Source: Lachnospiraceae bacterium
Lineage (GTDB): Bacteria > Bacillota > Clostridia > Lachnospirales > Lachnospiraceae
Assembly: GCA_017473115.1 (NCBI GenBank)
Contig: JAFUNC010000001.1
Location: 62,001-126,000 of the forward strand
Length of the DNA: 64,000 nucleotides
Direction of reading: 5' to 3'
In this document: piece by piece, positions 9,322 through 17,959 of the stretch
How positions within the stretch are numbered: the stretch's first letter is position 1
How the letters are laid out: the number at the start of each line of letters is the position of its first letter
Notes under the pieces: generated by a model
What the model saw: the letters and a program-made list of their open reading frames with translations, nothing else
What the model was told of the DNA's origin: nothing
Databases searched by the model: none
Made by a program: the position numbers and the translations under genes

Positions 9322-10965
9322 CTACTTCTTATCTTCAAATACCCAACTCATAAACTCGCCAAATGCGGTAAACGCATCTTCCATACCGTCATCCTCTTTT
9401 GCATTACTTTGGGCTATACGTTGATCTGCCGCGCCTACCACATACATATTCAAAATTCTCCGACACTCCTGCGCCTTGTCTGCACAGTCCTTATAACCGG
9501 TATTCGCCTCAAAATACTTCAGTGCCACTTCAATCTTCTTCGAATCACTTTCCCGCATCAAAGCACAATAAAATTTGTAAGAATCTTCTTTCTGCTTTTC
9601 CTCTGCGCCGGCAGCACGCTTACGACATTCCTCTGCCAGTGCCTGACTATCCTTATAATCGCCCATCTCTTCAAATTTTTTAGCACAGTCTAATAAAATT
9701 GCAGGATAAATGGTATTTCTGGCAGTTTTGCAGGTTTCCTGGTATTTTGCTTCGTACTCATTCTCTTTTACCAGTTCAAGCGCGTCCTGCACAAATTTCT
9801 TTAACGATTCGTCACCAAACCGAAGCACACGCTGGTAATTGGCATCCTCTTCAAAACTCACCGCCGCGGTACCGAGACTTTCCTTGCGGGGAATCTTTAA
9901 GGAAATCAACAACTTGCCAAGATATGCTTCCGCTGTTCTCGGATTATTGTTTAATACCATTTCCAAACATTCATCCGCAAAATCCCAATCCTCGCTCTCT
10001 AAATAAATAAATGCTCTTTGTACAAGTCCGTCAACACTTACCGCGCCGTTTGAACCCGTTGCCTTAGGCGCAGGATTTTGTACGCCGAGAATCTTGCGGA
10101 TACCGTGTAACAAATCCTGATGGAAACCGAGTTCTCCCATATTAATTGCCTGCAAATGCGCAAACTCCTCGGGCATCGCATAAGGGTCCATATCCTTGTA
10201 TGCAGGTATCAAAGTCTTCTTCGCACCTTTTTTAATCATACCAAGATAACGGCTCCATTCATTACGCACCCATACCGCATTGAAATATTCCGGCTTGGTA
10301 CCAATGGCAATCATAATCTTGGAAGACTGTAATGCCGCAAATATGTAAGGCTCATACGCCACACCAAACTTATCGTCCAAAGTTACCCTGGCAAAGAACA
10401 CCTTGTATCCGGCATCCGTCAATTTATCGTAAATATCCGTTGCAAGTACACTGTCCATGGTTCTTCTGCCGCGTTCATCCGTCTCTTTATAACAGATAAA
10501 AATGTCATAGGGCTCTTCCGTATTGGAAATTGCTAAAATACCCTTCTGTATTTCGTTGATGGCATTGGCTTCCGCCTGATACACCGTACTCTGTTCGGGC
10601 TGTGCATATTTTAAGGCAGCCTTATAATTCTGGTCATCAAAAATAGAGGTAACCTGCATACGATTGATGGTCGGAATCCGTTTCCCGTCTTCCTCCACGT
10701 ACTCAATACCGTACTGACACAAAATAATGGACCAGTATGCTTCCGCATCCGTCGGACATTCATTCAGAATTTCTTCATAAAGAGCAAGAGCCTTATCAAA
10801 CTCATTATTTTTACGATAATGGTCTGCACGATTATAGAGATTAGCCACACGCTCGTTGTTAATCTGAGGCACTGTTTGTGTAGTCCCGCAATATTCACAG
10901 GTGGTAATTTTATCTCCTTCCTGAATATTTAAAGAAGCATCACACATTTTACATTTAAAAACCAT
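9322..10965 (-). CDS. Zinc-ribbon/TPR/TIR-domain protein without membrane anchor, paralogue 5 of 5
   Basis: The 547-residue protein is the promoter-proximal TIR gene. It has the zinc ribbon (C5/C8/C23/C26), TPR-like helices, a TIR domain starting EPYDIFICYK with WVRNEW (Glu near 236), then TPR-like repeats (GDYKDS, TGYKDC). Unlike its four neighbours it ends in a charged amphipathic stretch (FGEFMSWVFEDKK) and has no transmembrane helix, so it is probably soluble. GGAGGGG lies before the ATG. It begins 37 bp after the SGNH gene and fits in one leftward transcript with it. It may be the soluble partner of the anchored paralogues; that is inference. Confidence 0.88.
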   Translation of the reverse strand: MVFKCKMCDASLNIQEGDKITTCEYCGTTQTVPQINNERVANLYNRADHYRKNNEFDKALALYEEILNECPTDAEAYWSIILCQYGIEYVEEDGKRIPTINRMQVTSIFDDQNYKAALKYAQPEQSTVYQAEANAINEIQKGILAISNTEEPYDIFICYKETDERGRRTMDSVLATDIYDKLTDAGYKVFFARVTLDDKFGVAYEPYIFAALQSSKIMIAIGTKPEYFNAVWVRNEWSRYLGMIKKGAKKTLIPAYKDMDPYAMPEEFAHLQAINMGELGFHQDLLHGIRKILGVQNPAPKATGSNGAVSVDGLVQRAFIYLESEDWDFADECLEMVLNNNPRTAEAYLGKLLISLKIPRKESLGTAAVSFEEDANYQRVLRFGDESLKKFVQDALELVKENEYEAKYQETCKTARNTIYPAILLDCAKKFEEMGDYKDSQALAEECRKRAAGAEEKQKEDSYKFYCALMRESDSKKIEVALKYFEANTGYKDCADKAQECRRILNMYVVGAADQRIAQSNAKEDDGMEDAFTAFGEFMSWVFEDKK

Positions 10966-11002
10966 AATTTTCCCCTCCGAATTCTATTCCATTCTTTTCC
11001 TC

Positions 11003-12391
11003 TTAAAAATAACCTCTTTGATCCACAATTTCTCCGGTAAATTTATCATATACCGTAACAGATAAACCGTTATAAACACCATTCATGGGCTCACCGTTAA
11101 TCTGAACCCTGTTTAAAACATCCAACTGATTCCAGATTCTCAATGTGTCCCTTTCATTCAAATCATAATTATATTCTTCCATCATTCCGCTGTTCATATA
11201 ATATAGGATTTCACCATTCTCATAAATCCATTTACCGCCGAGATAATATTCCGATGTCGGAATTCCAAACAGTTCGGTAAATCCCATTAACTCTAATGTA
11301 GAATCCTGATATGTACCATCCAGTGAAATAATAACGGTAATATCTTCGCTCTCTGCCAATTTGGTAAAATATTGCCATGCATCTTTCGTTGATTTTAACG
11401 CTTCCTGATAAGCCTTATGCTCCATATACACGGAACATTCATCCCATAAATAATAGGCTTCATCTCCTCTATGGTCCTCAAAATCATAATTCGCGGTCAG
11501 ATACTCTCCGAAATAAGACGTAAGTTTATTTGCTCCCGTAGTATTTAAATGTGATTCATCCGTAAAATCGGTATTATAATCAAATCCGACTTCCTCTATC
11601 AAATCATTATAATTTATACACGCGATTTTTAACTCTTCAAGATACTCTTCAGCTCCTTTAATGATCATTTGCTCGTCTTCAGGCAATTTATTTGGTGCCA
11701 AGAACATCACCAAAGTGAATCCTTCCTCTTCCGACAATTGCTTCAAATCATCAATCCATTTCTTATTACTGTCGCTTAATGGCACACTTTCCTGTACACT
11801 TGTGGCAATTCCGCTTACCGGCGTAGCATGATAATTGCAGAAAAAGCCTCTGCCATAAATACTTAACTCATTCTGCACAAAATCATACGTCTGTAATTCC
11901 CGATATCTTGTATGCACAATAGGCCAGCGAAGAATATAATCTGCCTGTTCTTCCTTCTCAATATAACTTTGGACCAGATCAATAGAGTTTGCTGAAGTTT
12001 TCATAGATAACATATTTCGATATACGTTACTTTCCACTCCATGTTCTTCAAACACTAATCCCCACATATCAATGCACACCACTTTCGGAGATTGCGTCTT
12101 CAACAATTCCTTCAGCGTATGGTATGTAGAAGATTTATCCTGACCGGATATTGCCATATCAAACGCACTGATTCCGTAGGTATCCCACAATACTGACGGA
12201 TTAATTCCGCAATAACAATGACTGCTTCCCATAAAAACCAAATCAATCAATCCGTCTTCAGTAGCATATAACTGCTGTGTTGCGGAAAGATATGCCCCTG
12301 TAGTATCTTTCCAGGATAATATTTTATATACATGGCAAATACAAAATATAACAATGATGCCAAATACAACCGCTCTCGTTAGTTTCTTCAT
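11003..12391 (-). CDS. Membrane-anchored SGNH-like protein, partner of MBOAT acyltransferase
   Basis: The 462-residue protein has an N-terminal signal anchor (about 7-25) and an extracellular SGNH/AlgX-DltD-like fold: FMGSSH carries the candidate nucleophile Ser and DESHLN the Asp-x-x-His pair near 270-280. Proteins of this type sit beside MBOAT enzymes and take part in O-acetylation or D-alanylation of surface polymers outside the cell. It starts 15 bp after the MBOAT gene, in the same operon, and is followed by the TIR array. The C-terminal 150 residues are not recognised. The exact acyl group and acceptor cannot be read from the sequence. Confidence 0.8.
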   Translation of the reverse strand: MKKLTRAVVFGIIVIFCICHVYKILSWKDTTGAYLSATQQLYATEDGLIDLVFMGSSHCYCGINPSVLWDTYGISAFDMAISGQDKSSTYHTLKELLKTQSPKVVCIDMWGLVFEEHGVESNVYRNMLSMKTSANSIDLVQSYIEKEEQADYILRWPIVHTRYRELQTYDFVQNELSIYGRGFFCNYHATPVSGIATSVQESVPLSDSNKKWIDDLKQLSEEEGFTLVMFLAPNKLPEDEQMIIKGAEEYLEELKIACINYNDLIEEVGFDYNTDFTDESHLNTTGANKLTSYFGEYLTANYDFEDHRGDEAYYLWDECSVYMEHKAYQEALKSTKDAWQYFTKLAESEDITVIISLDGTYQDSTLELMGFTELFGIPTSEYYLGGKWIYENGEILYYMNSGMMEEYNYDLNERDTLRIWNQLDVLNRVQINGEPMNGVYNGLSVTVYDKFTGEIVDQRGYF

Positions 12392-12406
12392 TTTTATCCT
12401 CTTTCG

Positions 12407-13891
12407 TTAAAAATCAAAATAAATAAATTTCGATGAATCGAAATTAATTCCGTATTTGCCGTATACCAAAACAGCCAAAATAAAGAACAATAAAACTGCC
12501 CATCGGAACCATAAGTTCTGCTTCATAAGGAATCCGGCAACTGAAATATCCTTTTTGTATTTTAACAAATCCACTATTACTAAGCAGAGCAGTGCAATCA
12601 TTAAAACGTTCATTTCAATAACATCCAAACCGATATTATACAGACTCTGGTCAAATAATACCCATGGATTCCATTTGGTAAATAACCTTTGTATATAATA
12701 AATTGCCTGGTCTATACTTCCTGCCCTGAAAAAAATCCACGCAAAAGTTGTGAGAGCAAAGGTGATTGCCATTTGACCGAATTTATAACTAAATGCGGAT
12801 GTATCTACACGAAGCCATTTAATGACCTTGCTGCGAACCGGAGAAAGTACATCTCCAGCAATTTGATATACTCCATGCAATCCGCCCCAAATCACATAAG
12901 TCCATGCTGCGCCGTGCCATAATCCGCTTACCAAAAATGTAATCATTAGGTTGCAATATTTTCTGATTCTGCCACAACGATTTCCTCCCAAAGGAATGTA
13001 CAAATAGTCTTTAAACCACGAACTTAATGATATATGCCATCTGCGCCAGAATTCTTTGATACTTGTTGAAAAATAAGGCACCTTGAAATTTTCCATCAAT
13101 TCGAATCCCATTACTTTAGCAGCACCGATTGCAATGGTCGAATAACCGTTAAAATCACAATATATCTGAATCGCAAAGGCCACCGCTCCCAGAATCAATT
13201 CTATCGTGCCGTATGCATAAATATTTAAAAAGATTTGATTCACGAAAATGGCAATTCGGTCTGCAATTACCATCTTCATAAAAAGGCCCCAAAAAATCAA
13301 AATAACGCCTTCTGCTGCCTTATCATAGTTCCACATCTTTTCAGTATCTATTTTTTTGAGTTGCGTCAATAAATTCTTAGACCTTTCAATGGGACCTGCA
13401 ACCAACTGCGGAAAGAAAGATACAAACAAAGCATAACGCAAGGGATTTTTCTCTGCTTTTAATTCTCCGCGGTACACATCCATCGTATACCCTAACGCCT
13501 GAAACGTATAAAAGGATATGCCAACCGGTAAAATAATATCAAAGGGATTGCTGATAAGTTCTACATTGACAACCGCTAATATCCTGTTGATATTCGCCAG
13601 TGCAAAATCAAAATATTTGAAGACAAATAAAATACCCAAATTGCTGATAAAACTCATGGCAACAACGCCTTTTTTACCACGAACGGTTTTGGACTTTTCA
13701 ATCAAAAGACCGGATATCCATGTAATAATCGTAGATATCGCAATCAATATTGCATATTTCGCATTCCAACACATATAAAAATAGTAACTGCTAATCAGCA
13801 ACCATATATATCTGACTTTTTTCGGAATGATAAAATATAACAACACAACTATTGGAAAAAATATAAAAAAATCTATGGAATTAAAAAGCAT
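12407..13891 (-). CDS. MBOAT family O-acyltransferase (AlgI/DltB-like)
   Basis: The 494-residue polytopic membrane protein carries the MBOAT signatures FWRRWHISLSSWFKDY (about 285-300) and LVSGLWHGAAWTYVIWGG (about 325-342), the latter with the conserved active-site His. Such enzymes move acyl groups, usually acetyl, across the membrane for transfer to cell-surface glycans. It is the first gene of a leftward operon with the SGNH protein and probably the TIR array. A consensus promoter lies 36 bp upstream of its ATG and AAAGGAG is present before the start. A polysaccharide O-acetylase pair is the best reading; teichoic acid D-alanylation is less likely because no dltA or dltC is nearby. Confidence 0.9.
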   Translation of the reverse strand: MLFNSIDFFIFFPIVVLLYFIIPKKVRYIWLLISSYYFYMCWNAKYAILIAISTIITWISGLLIEKSKTVRGKKGVVAMSFISNLGILFVFKYFDFALANINRILAVVNVELISNPFDIILPVGISFYTFQALGYTMDVYRGELKAEKNPLRYALFVSFFPQLVAGPIERSKNLLTQLKKIDTEKMWNYDKAAEGVILIFWGLFMKMVIADRIAIFVNQIFLNIYAYGTIELILGAVAFAIQIYCDFNGYSTIAIGAAKVMGFELMENFKVPYFSTSIKEFWRRWHISLSSWFKDYLYIPLGGNRCGRIRKYCNLMITFLVSGLWHGAAWTYVIWGGLHGVYQIAGDVLSPVRSKVIKWLRVDTSAFSYKFGQMAITFALTTFAWIFFRAGSIDQAIYYIQRLFTKWNPWVLFDQSLYNIGLDVIEMNVLMIALLCLVIVDLLKYKKDISVAGFLMKQNLWFRWAVLLFFILAVLVYGKYGINFDSSKFIYFDF

Positions 13892-13926
13892 TCTCCGTTT
13901 TTCTCCTTTGTAAAACCTATCCTTAT

Positions 13927-13955
13927 ATTATACACTTTTCGACCTTATATCACAA
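13927..13955 (-). promoter_or_regulatory. Sigma-A promoter of the MBOAT-SGNH-TIR operon
   Basis: On the minus strand TTGTGA, 17 bp, TATAAT. The -10 box lies 36 bp upstream of the MBOAT start. The -35 box overlaps the last codons of the GNAT gene, so the operon can start independently of it. Confidence 0.65.
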
Positions 13956-14753
13956 TACTCTACACTCAATCCCCAACTTTTTACATAGGGAAATTCCTGC
14001 TTTATTTTCCTTCTTGCAACGTGCTTTTATTTTATACTCCGGAAACACTTCCTGCATATAGGTTACAGCCGCTTTACACGCTTCGTAGGCGTATCCCTGA
14101 CGCTGATATTGAGGGATAATCATAAAACCCAATTCCACAGTTTCTTCCTGCTCATCGGATAGTTCACAATTTTGAAATCCAACCCTTCCGATCAATTCTT
14201 TGGTTTCCTTTAACTCGACGAACCACATTCCAAACCCGAAGAGCCCGTATACTTTGTCAATATACTCCGCAATATATTCTTTTTCTTCCTCCCGATTCCC
14301 GGGTAAATCTTCCATAAATTCTACAACAGACTTATCTTCATAAAGACGATACAGTGCTTCCGTATCCCCTACGCACATCTCGCGGATACATAAACGCTCT
14401 GTTTCCCCGATGGTCCACGGTATTTTCTTTTCGCGCTGATAAATCCTGATAAAATACCTGTCATCCGCATCCTCAAAACCTTCAATAAAATAACGGTTTT
14501 GAGGAAAACTTTCGCTTTGATTCCCTTCGTGCAGATACACCAAAACCGCTTGATTTTGCGACTTATATTCAGATGCTTTGGCGGAAGAATCCGTAATATA
14601 TAACACTGTTTCGGAATCAATATTCTCCTGCGTTGCTTCACTTTTATTTATGCATAGAATATGACAACGCCCTATCATTTCTTTGATACGGTTCGGTTTT
14701 TCTGCATAAAATAAGTCTAATATGATTTTTTCGGGTTTTTTCTCTTTTATCAC
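13950..14753 (-). CDS. GNAT-family N-acetyltransferase (RimJ/RimL-like)
   Basis: The 267-residue protein has a C-terminal half that is a RimJ/RimL-type acetyltransferase: ERLCIREMCVGDTEALYRLY, the acetyl-CoA loop QYQRQGYAYEA, and a final helix KAGISLCKKLG. The N-terminal 110 residues are a separate, unrecognised alpha/beta domain. A GTG start at 14753 is chosen because TTGGAGGG sits six bases before it; the frame is open for 30 more codons upstream but without a ribosome site. The substrate cannot be told. It is divergent from the cyclophilin gene and shares an upstream region with an inverted repeat. Confidence 0.8.
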   Translation of the reverse strand: MIKEKKPEKIILDLFYAEKPNRIKEMIGRCHILCINKSEATQENIDSETVLYITDSSAKASEYKSQNQAVLVYLHEGNQSESFPQNRYFIEGFEDADDRYFIRIYQREKKIPWTIGETERLCIREMCVGDTEALYRLYEDKSVVEFMEDLPGNREEEKEYIAEYIDKVYGLFGFGMWFVELKETKELIGRVGFQNCELSDEQEETVELGFMIIPQYQRQGYAYEACKAAVTYMQEVFPEYKIKARCKKENKAGISLCKKLGIECRVL

Positions 14754-14838
14754 TTTTATCCCTCCAAGGATTATGATAGAATGTATGCGGACACAATGCA
14801 CCGGGCAACCGTAAAACAGAAACCCGGTGAGTGTGCAA

Positions 14839-14862
14839 ACCATGATAAATTCTAATCATGGT
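14839..14862. promoter_or_regulatory. Inverted repeat in the GNAT/cyclophilin divergent region
   Basis: ACCATGAT, 8-bp spacer, ATCATGGT forms a perfect 8-bp inverted repeat between the two divergent genes. It could be an operator for either. No T-tract follows, so a terminator is unlikely. Confidence 0.4.
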
Positions 14863-14915
14863 AAAAAATACGTGATAATATGATTATAACACGTTCAAGA
14901 AAGGAATAACACAAA

Positions 14916-15437
14916 ATGGCACAGAATCCTATTGTAACTATTACTATGGCTGACGATTCCGTAATTAAGACTGAACTTTATCCTGAAATCGCACCGGAAT
15001 CCGTAAACAATTTTATCTCTTTGATTAACAAAAAATTCTATGACGGACTTACCTTCCACAGAGTCATCTATGGCTTTATGATTCAGGGCGGATGTCCTCA
15101 GGGAACCGGTACAGGCGGTCCCGGCTATCACATTAAGGGTGAATTTTCACAGAATGGTTTTGAGAACAACTTAAAGCACACCCCCGGCGTACTTTCTATG
15201 GCACGCTCCATGTTCCCCGACTCCGCAGGAAGCCAGTTCTTCTTAATGCACAAGGATGCTCCCCATTTGGACGGTGCATACGCTGCATTCGGTAAAGTAA
15301 TTGAAGGTATGGAAGTTGTAAATACAATCGCAGAAGTGGATACTGATTATTCAGATAAGCCCTTAACACCTCAGGTAATGAAGAGTGTGACAGTGGATAC
15401 TTTTGGTGTGGAATATCCCGAACCGAAGCATTGTTAA
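14916..15437 (+). CDS. Cyclophilin-type peptidyl-prolyl cis-trans isomerase
   Basis: The 173-residue cytosolic single-domain cyclophilin speeds cis-trans isomerisation at proline. The signatures are FHRVIYGFMIQGG (about 48-60), GTGTGGPGYHIKGEF, SQFFLMHKDAPHLDG and AFGKVIEGMEVV. There is no signal peptide, and the length is typical for the family. AAGAAAGGAATAAC precedes the ATG. It is transcribed rightwards alone between a divergent GNAT gene and the convergent aldolase gene. Confidence 0.95.
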   Translation: MAQNPIVTITMADDSVIKTELYPEIAPESVNNFISLINKKFYDGLTFHRVIYGFMIQGGCPQGTGTGGPGYHIKGEFSQNGFENNLKHTPGVLSMARSMFPDSAGSQFFLMHKDAPHLDGAYAAFGKVIEGMEVVNTIAEVDTDYSDKPLTPQVMKSVTVDTFGVEYPEPKHC

Positions 15438-15510
15438 TTGGTCTTCTTCATATTTCATTCACATTTTTTTAACAGAATATTGATTTACATAACATTATTC
15501 TGCAAAAATT

Positions 15511-15559
15511 GTTATCTATACTCATAATCAGATAACAAGATATTTTACGTATAGATAAC
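15511..15559. repeat. Spaced inverted repeat downstream of the cyclophilin gene
   Basis: GTTATCTATA at 15511-15520 is exactly matched by TATAGATAAC at 15550-15559, and a further GATAAC lies between. The region is AT-rich and lies between convergent genes. It may form a weak hairpin at the 3' end of the cyclophilin transcript. Confidence 0.4.
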
Positions 15560-15591
15560 ACAAAACACCAAATAACTTTTTCAAAAAATGA

Positions 15592-15620
15592 ATGCCCGGT
15601 AACATATCGTTACCGGGCAT
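15592..15620 (-). terminator. Intrinsic terminator of fba
   Basis: A 12-bp stem (ATGCCCGGTAAC with its complement, 5-nt loop) is followed on the minus strand by TTCATTTTTTG. It lies 32 bp after the aldolase stop codon. The stem would also form in the cyclophilin transcript, but that side has a weaker U-tract. Confidence 0.85.
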
Positions 15621-15651
15621 CCTCCTTTTATAAGGTCATATTCTATATTTC

Positions 15652-16515
15652 TTAAGCCTTGCCTACAGAACCGAATAATTCCATTTTTTCCTTAACAGTA
15701 GCCTTGATTGCTTCTGCACCGGGAGCAAGTAACTTACGAGGGTCAAATCCCTTACCTTCTAAGTCCTTACCAGCTTCGATGTACTTACGTGTAGCATCTG
15801 CAAATGATAACTGGCATTCTGTGTTAACGTTAATCTTAGATACACCAAGGTCAATTGCCTTCTTGATCATATCAGCAGGGATACCTGTACCACCGTGAAG
15901 AACGAGAGGCATATCACCTGTTAACTGCTGGATTGCATCAAGAGTTTCGAAACTTAATCCCTTCCAGTTTGCAGGATATTTTCCGTGGATGTTACCGATA
16001 CCTGCTGCAAGGAAGTCGATACCAAGATCAGCGATCATCTTACATTCGTTAGGATCTGCACATTCACCTGCACCTACAACACCATCTTCTTCACCACCGA
16101 TTGAACCAACTTCAGCTTCAAGAGAAATTCCCTTTGCTGCACAGTCAGCAACCAACTGCTTTGTCTTAGCGATGTTTTCTTCGATAGGATAGTGTGAACC
16201 ATCAAACATAACTGATGAGAAACCAGCTTCGATACACTTATAGCAGTGTTCGAAACTACCATGGTCAAGGTGAAGAGCTACGGGAACAGTGATTCCTAAT
16301 TCTTCGATCATACCGTTAACCATACCTACAACAGTCTTGTAACCTGTCATGTACTTACCTGCACCCTCAGATACACCAAGGATAACGGGTGACTGGCATT
16401 CCTGTGCTGTTAAAAGAATAGACTTTGTCCACTCTAAGTTGTTGATGTTGAACTGTCCAACAGCATAGTGACCAGCTTTTGCTTTCTGAAGCATTTCTTT
16501 TGCTGAAACTAACAT
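15652..16515 (-). CDS. fba: Class II fructose-1,6-bisphosphate aldolase
   Basis: Zinc-dependent glycolytic and gluconeogenic enzyme that splits fructose 1,6-bisphosphate into DHAP and glyceraldehyde 3-phosphate. The 287-residue length is standard. Visible motifs are HLDHG (zinc His and catalytic Asp near 82-86), EAEVGSIGGEEDG, GIGNIHGKYP with a second zinc His, and LHGGTGIP with another, followed by KINVNTECQ. It is a single gene with its own promoter upstream and an intrinsic terminator downstream. The codon pattern is regular, as expected for a highly expressed gene. Confidence 0.97.
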   Translation of the reverse strand: MLVSAKEMLQKAKAGHYAVGQFNINNLEWTKSILLTAQECQSPVILGVSEGAGKYMTGYKTVVGMVNGMIEELGITVPVALHLDHGSFEHCYKCIEAGFSSVMFDGSHYPIEENIAKTKQLVADCAAKGISLEAEVGSIGGEEDGVVGAGECADPNECKMIADLGIDFLAAGIGNIHGKYPANWKGLSFETLDAIQQLTGDMPLVLHGGTGIPADMIKKAIDLGVSKINVNTECQLSFADATRKYIEAGKDLEGKGFDPRKLLAPGAEAIKATVKEKMELFGSVGKA

Positions 16516-16557
16516 TTTATCTACCTCCGATTGTTAATTTTATTAAGTATCGGGACA

Positions 16558-16586
16558 ATTATATCCTATTTTATGCCAAAATTCAA
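16558..16586 (-). promoter_or_regulatory. Sigma-A promoter of fba
   Basis: Minus strand TTGAAT, 17 bp, TATAAT, ending about 43 bp before the ATG, followed by a strong GGAGG site. Confidence 0.7.
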
Positions 16587-16656
16587 GTAGGACAAGGGAT
16601 ATTAATAGCATATCTTACATACAAACTTGACCTTTTCGTACTTCTTGTATTTAGGT

Positions 16657-17574
16657 TTACGAAGATAGTTGCCTTCTTAAATTTTCAATTTCTTGTCGTA
16701 AAAGAAAAATTATTTTCTTATCTTCTGCACGCTCCTTTGCGTATGCCTTTTCCGCCTCCATCTTCCCCTGCCGAATTCCTTGCTCTATTCCTTGCTGCAT
16801 TCCCTGCTGCATTCCTTCTTCCCTGGCGTCCTCTATCGCTTCCTCACGTTGTATTTCCCATATCATTTCCTGCGTCACTTCATACCATTCCATTGCAATT
16901 ATCTCCTCTCCGTATTTTCTGAAAAATTCCAACAATATCCCTTCTTCAATGCATTCCATAATCGCCTCACGCATTGCTTCATCCGGACTCATTACAACTG
17001 ATTTCTTTCTTACCTTCTCCACAAAAACGGCATACTCTCTTAAGATTTCACACTTTACAAACAGTTCTTCATTATAGCCCGGATTAATGTTCACAACCGT
17101 GGCCGTCCACTCAAATCCGCCGGTCTCATCAGTCACCAGAAACGCATCCGATAAACGCAGTTCCCGTCTTCCTTCCGGCATATCCTCTATAGGACCGTTG
17201 TAAAATACAATATACTTGGGCACCGGAATCCTGACCAGTTTCTTCTGATTCAAAACCGTCGTCGGAATCAATTTCCGGTACAAATCCGCGAAATAATACA
17301 AGCCTCTCAACGGCATATTGTTACTAAAGGTGCTCTGATGTTCATACAAATTCATCGCACTGTCAAAGACGAAGGATACATCATTCTTCATTCGCACAAA
17401 CAATACGTCCTCCAACACCTTAAACTCTAAGTCTTCCTCATTGGTATAATCCGTGCCATTCATCGCATTGTATAAACTTAAGGCATATTTCTTCTTTCGT
17501 GTAAAAAGGTAAACAAAAAGATTGTTTTTGTACTGACGGTTAGCCTGTCTTTTCCCTTGGGCATGTCTTTTCAT
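16657..17574 (-). CDS. Rpn / PD-(D/E)XK nuclease-family protein
   Basis: The 305-residue protein is of the transposase_31-like Rpn group, DNA nucleases linked to recombination and, in E. coli, to phage defence. The N-terminal half has the fold pattern LYNAMNGT, then D...YEHQS (about 72-84, the D/E-x-Q core), PKYIVFYNG and LRLSDAF. The C-terminal part is helical and holds a four-residue repeat (GMQQ, GMQQ, GIEQ, GIRQ) made of 12-bp units, then a coiled-coil end. AAAGGAAG precedes the ATG. Proteins like this occur in many diverged copies in Clostridia; DNA cleavage is family knowledge, not shown here. A possible internal start at 16959 is discussed in the findings. Confidence 0.82.
   Translation of the reverse strand: MKRHAQGKRQANRQYKNNLFVYLFTRKKKYALSLYNAMNGTDYTNEEDLEFKVLEDVLFVRMKNDVSFVFDSAMNLYEHQSTFSNNMPLRGLYYFADLYRKLIPTTVLNQKKLVRIPVPKYIVFYNGPIEDMPEGRRELRLSDAFLVTDETGGFEWTATVVNINPGYNEELFVKCEILREYAVFVEKVRKKSVVMSPDEAMREAIMECIEEGILLEFFRKYGEEIIAMEWYEVTQEMIWEIQREEAIEDAREEGMQQGMQQGIEQGIRQGKMEAEKAYAKERAEDKKIIFLLRQEIENLRRQLSS
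16775..16822. repeat. 12-bp tandem repeats inside the Rpn gene
   Basis: Four units of 12 bp beginning ATTCC (16775, 16787, 16799, 16811) encode the GMQQ/GIEQ repeats in the Rpn tail. Loss or gain of a unit keeps the frame and changes the protein by four residues. Confidence 0.75.
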
Positions 17575-17959
17575 AGCATCTTCCTTTCTACTTGCAGGAA
17601 GATAAAACCATCATTATCACATTTCTCTTCCTGCCAATTTAATTGAATCATTGAAATAAGCAAGAATTCATGCAGAAATGTTATAAAAATAGAATGATAG
17701 AATCATAGAAAAATAGATTTCTAAAGAATTGCTTTGCTTCTTTGTAGGCATAGATTAACACCGAAAAATGTTTATGTCAATATCGGTAAAATGCACAACA
17801 TCTCCAAAATATAATGTAGAAAAAAGCCCTGTAACACTGATGGTTACAGGACTTTAATATGTCAAGGAATCTTGCTTTCTACTAAATATTCACTTTTAAA
17901 ATTTTAATACTTTATTATATATTATCAGCCTTGCGTGACCTGAATAAAAGGATAAAAAA
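17575..17959. other. Gene-free stretch of 385 bp
   Basis: AT-rich sequence between the Rpn gene and the lipoprotein gene. Apart from the terminator at 17823-17855 nothing gene-like or repeated is seen. The Rpn promoter should lie in its left part but no consensus pair is convincing. Confidence 0.5.
17823..17855 (-). terminator. Intrinsic terminator of the lipoprotein gene
   Basis: On the minus strand AAAGTCCTGTAAC pairs with GTTACAGGGCTTT through a 7-nt loop and continues into a T-run. It lies about 105 bp after the lipoprotein stop codon. Confidence 0.75.

Noticed and set aside
2300..10965. Thoeris or CBASS defence locus
   Set aside because: No ThsA, cyclase or other known partner gene is next to the TIR genes, and the zinc-ribbon/TPR arrangement does not match ThsB.
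12407..13891. dltB of a teichoic acid D-alanylation operon
   Set aside because: No dltA, dltC or typical dltD is adjacent, and the partner is an AlgX/AlgJ-like SGNH protein, so a polysaccharide O-acetylase is more likely.
13950..14843. Extended start for the GNAT gene at 14843
   Set aside because: The extra 30 codons have no ribosome site, whereas a GTG at 14753 has TTGGAGGG at the right distance.
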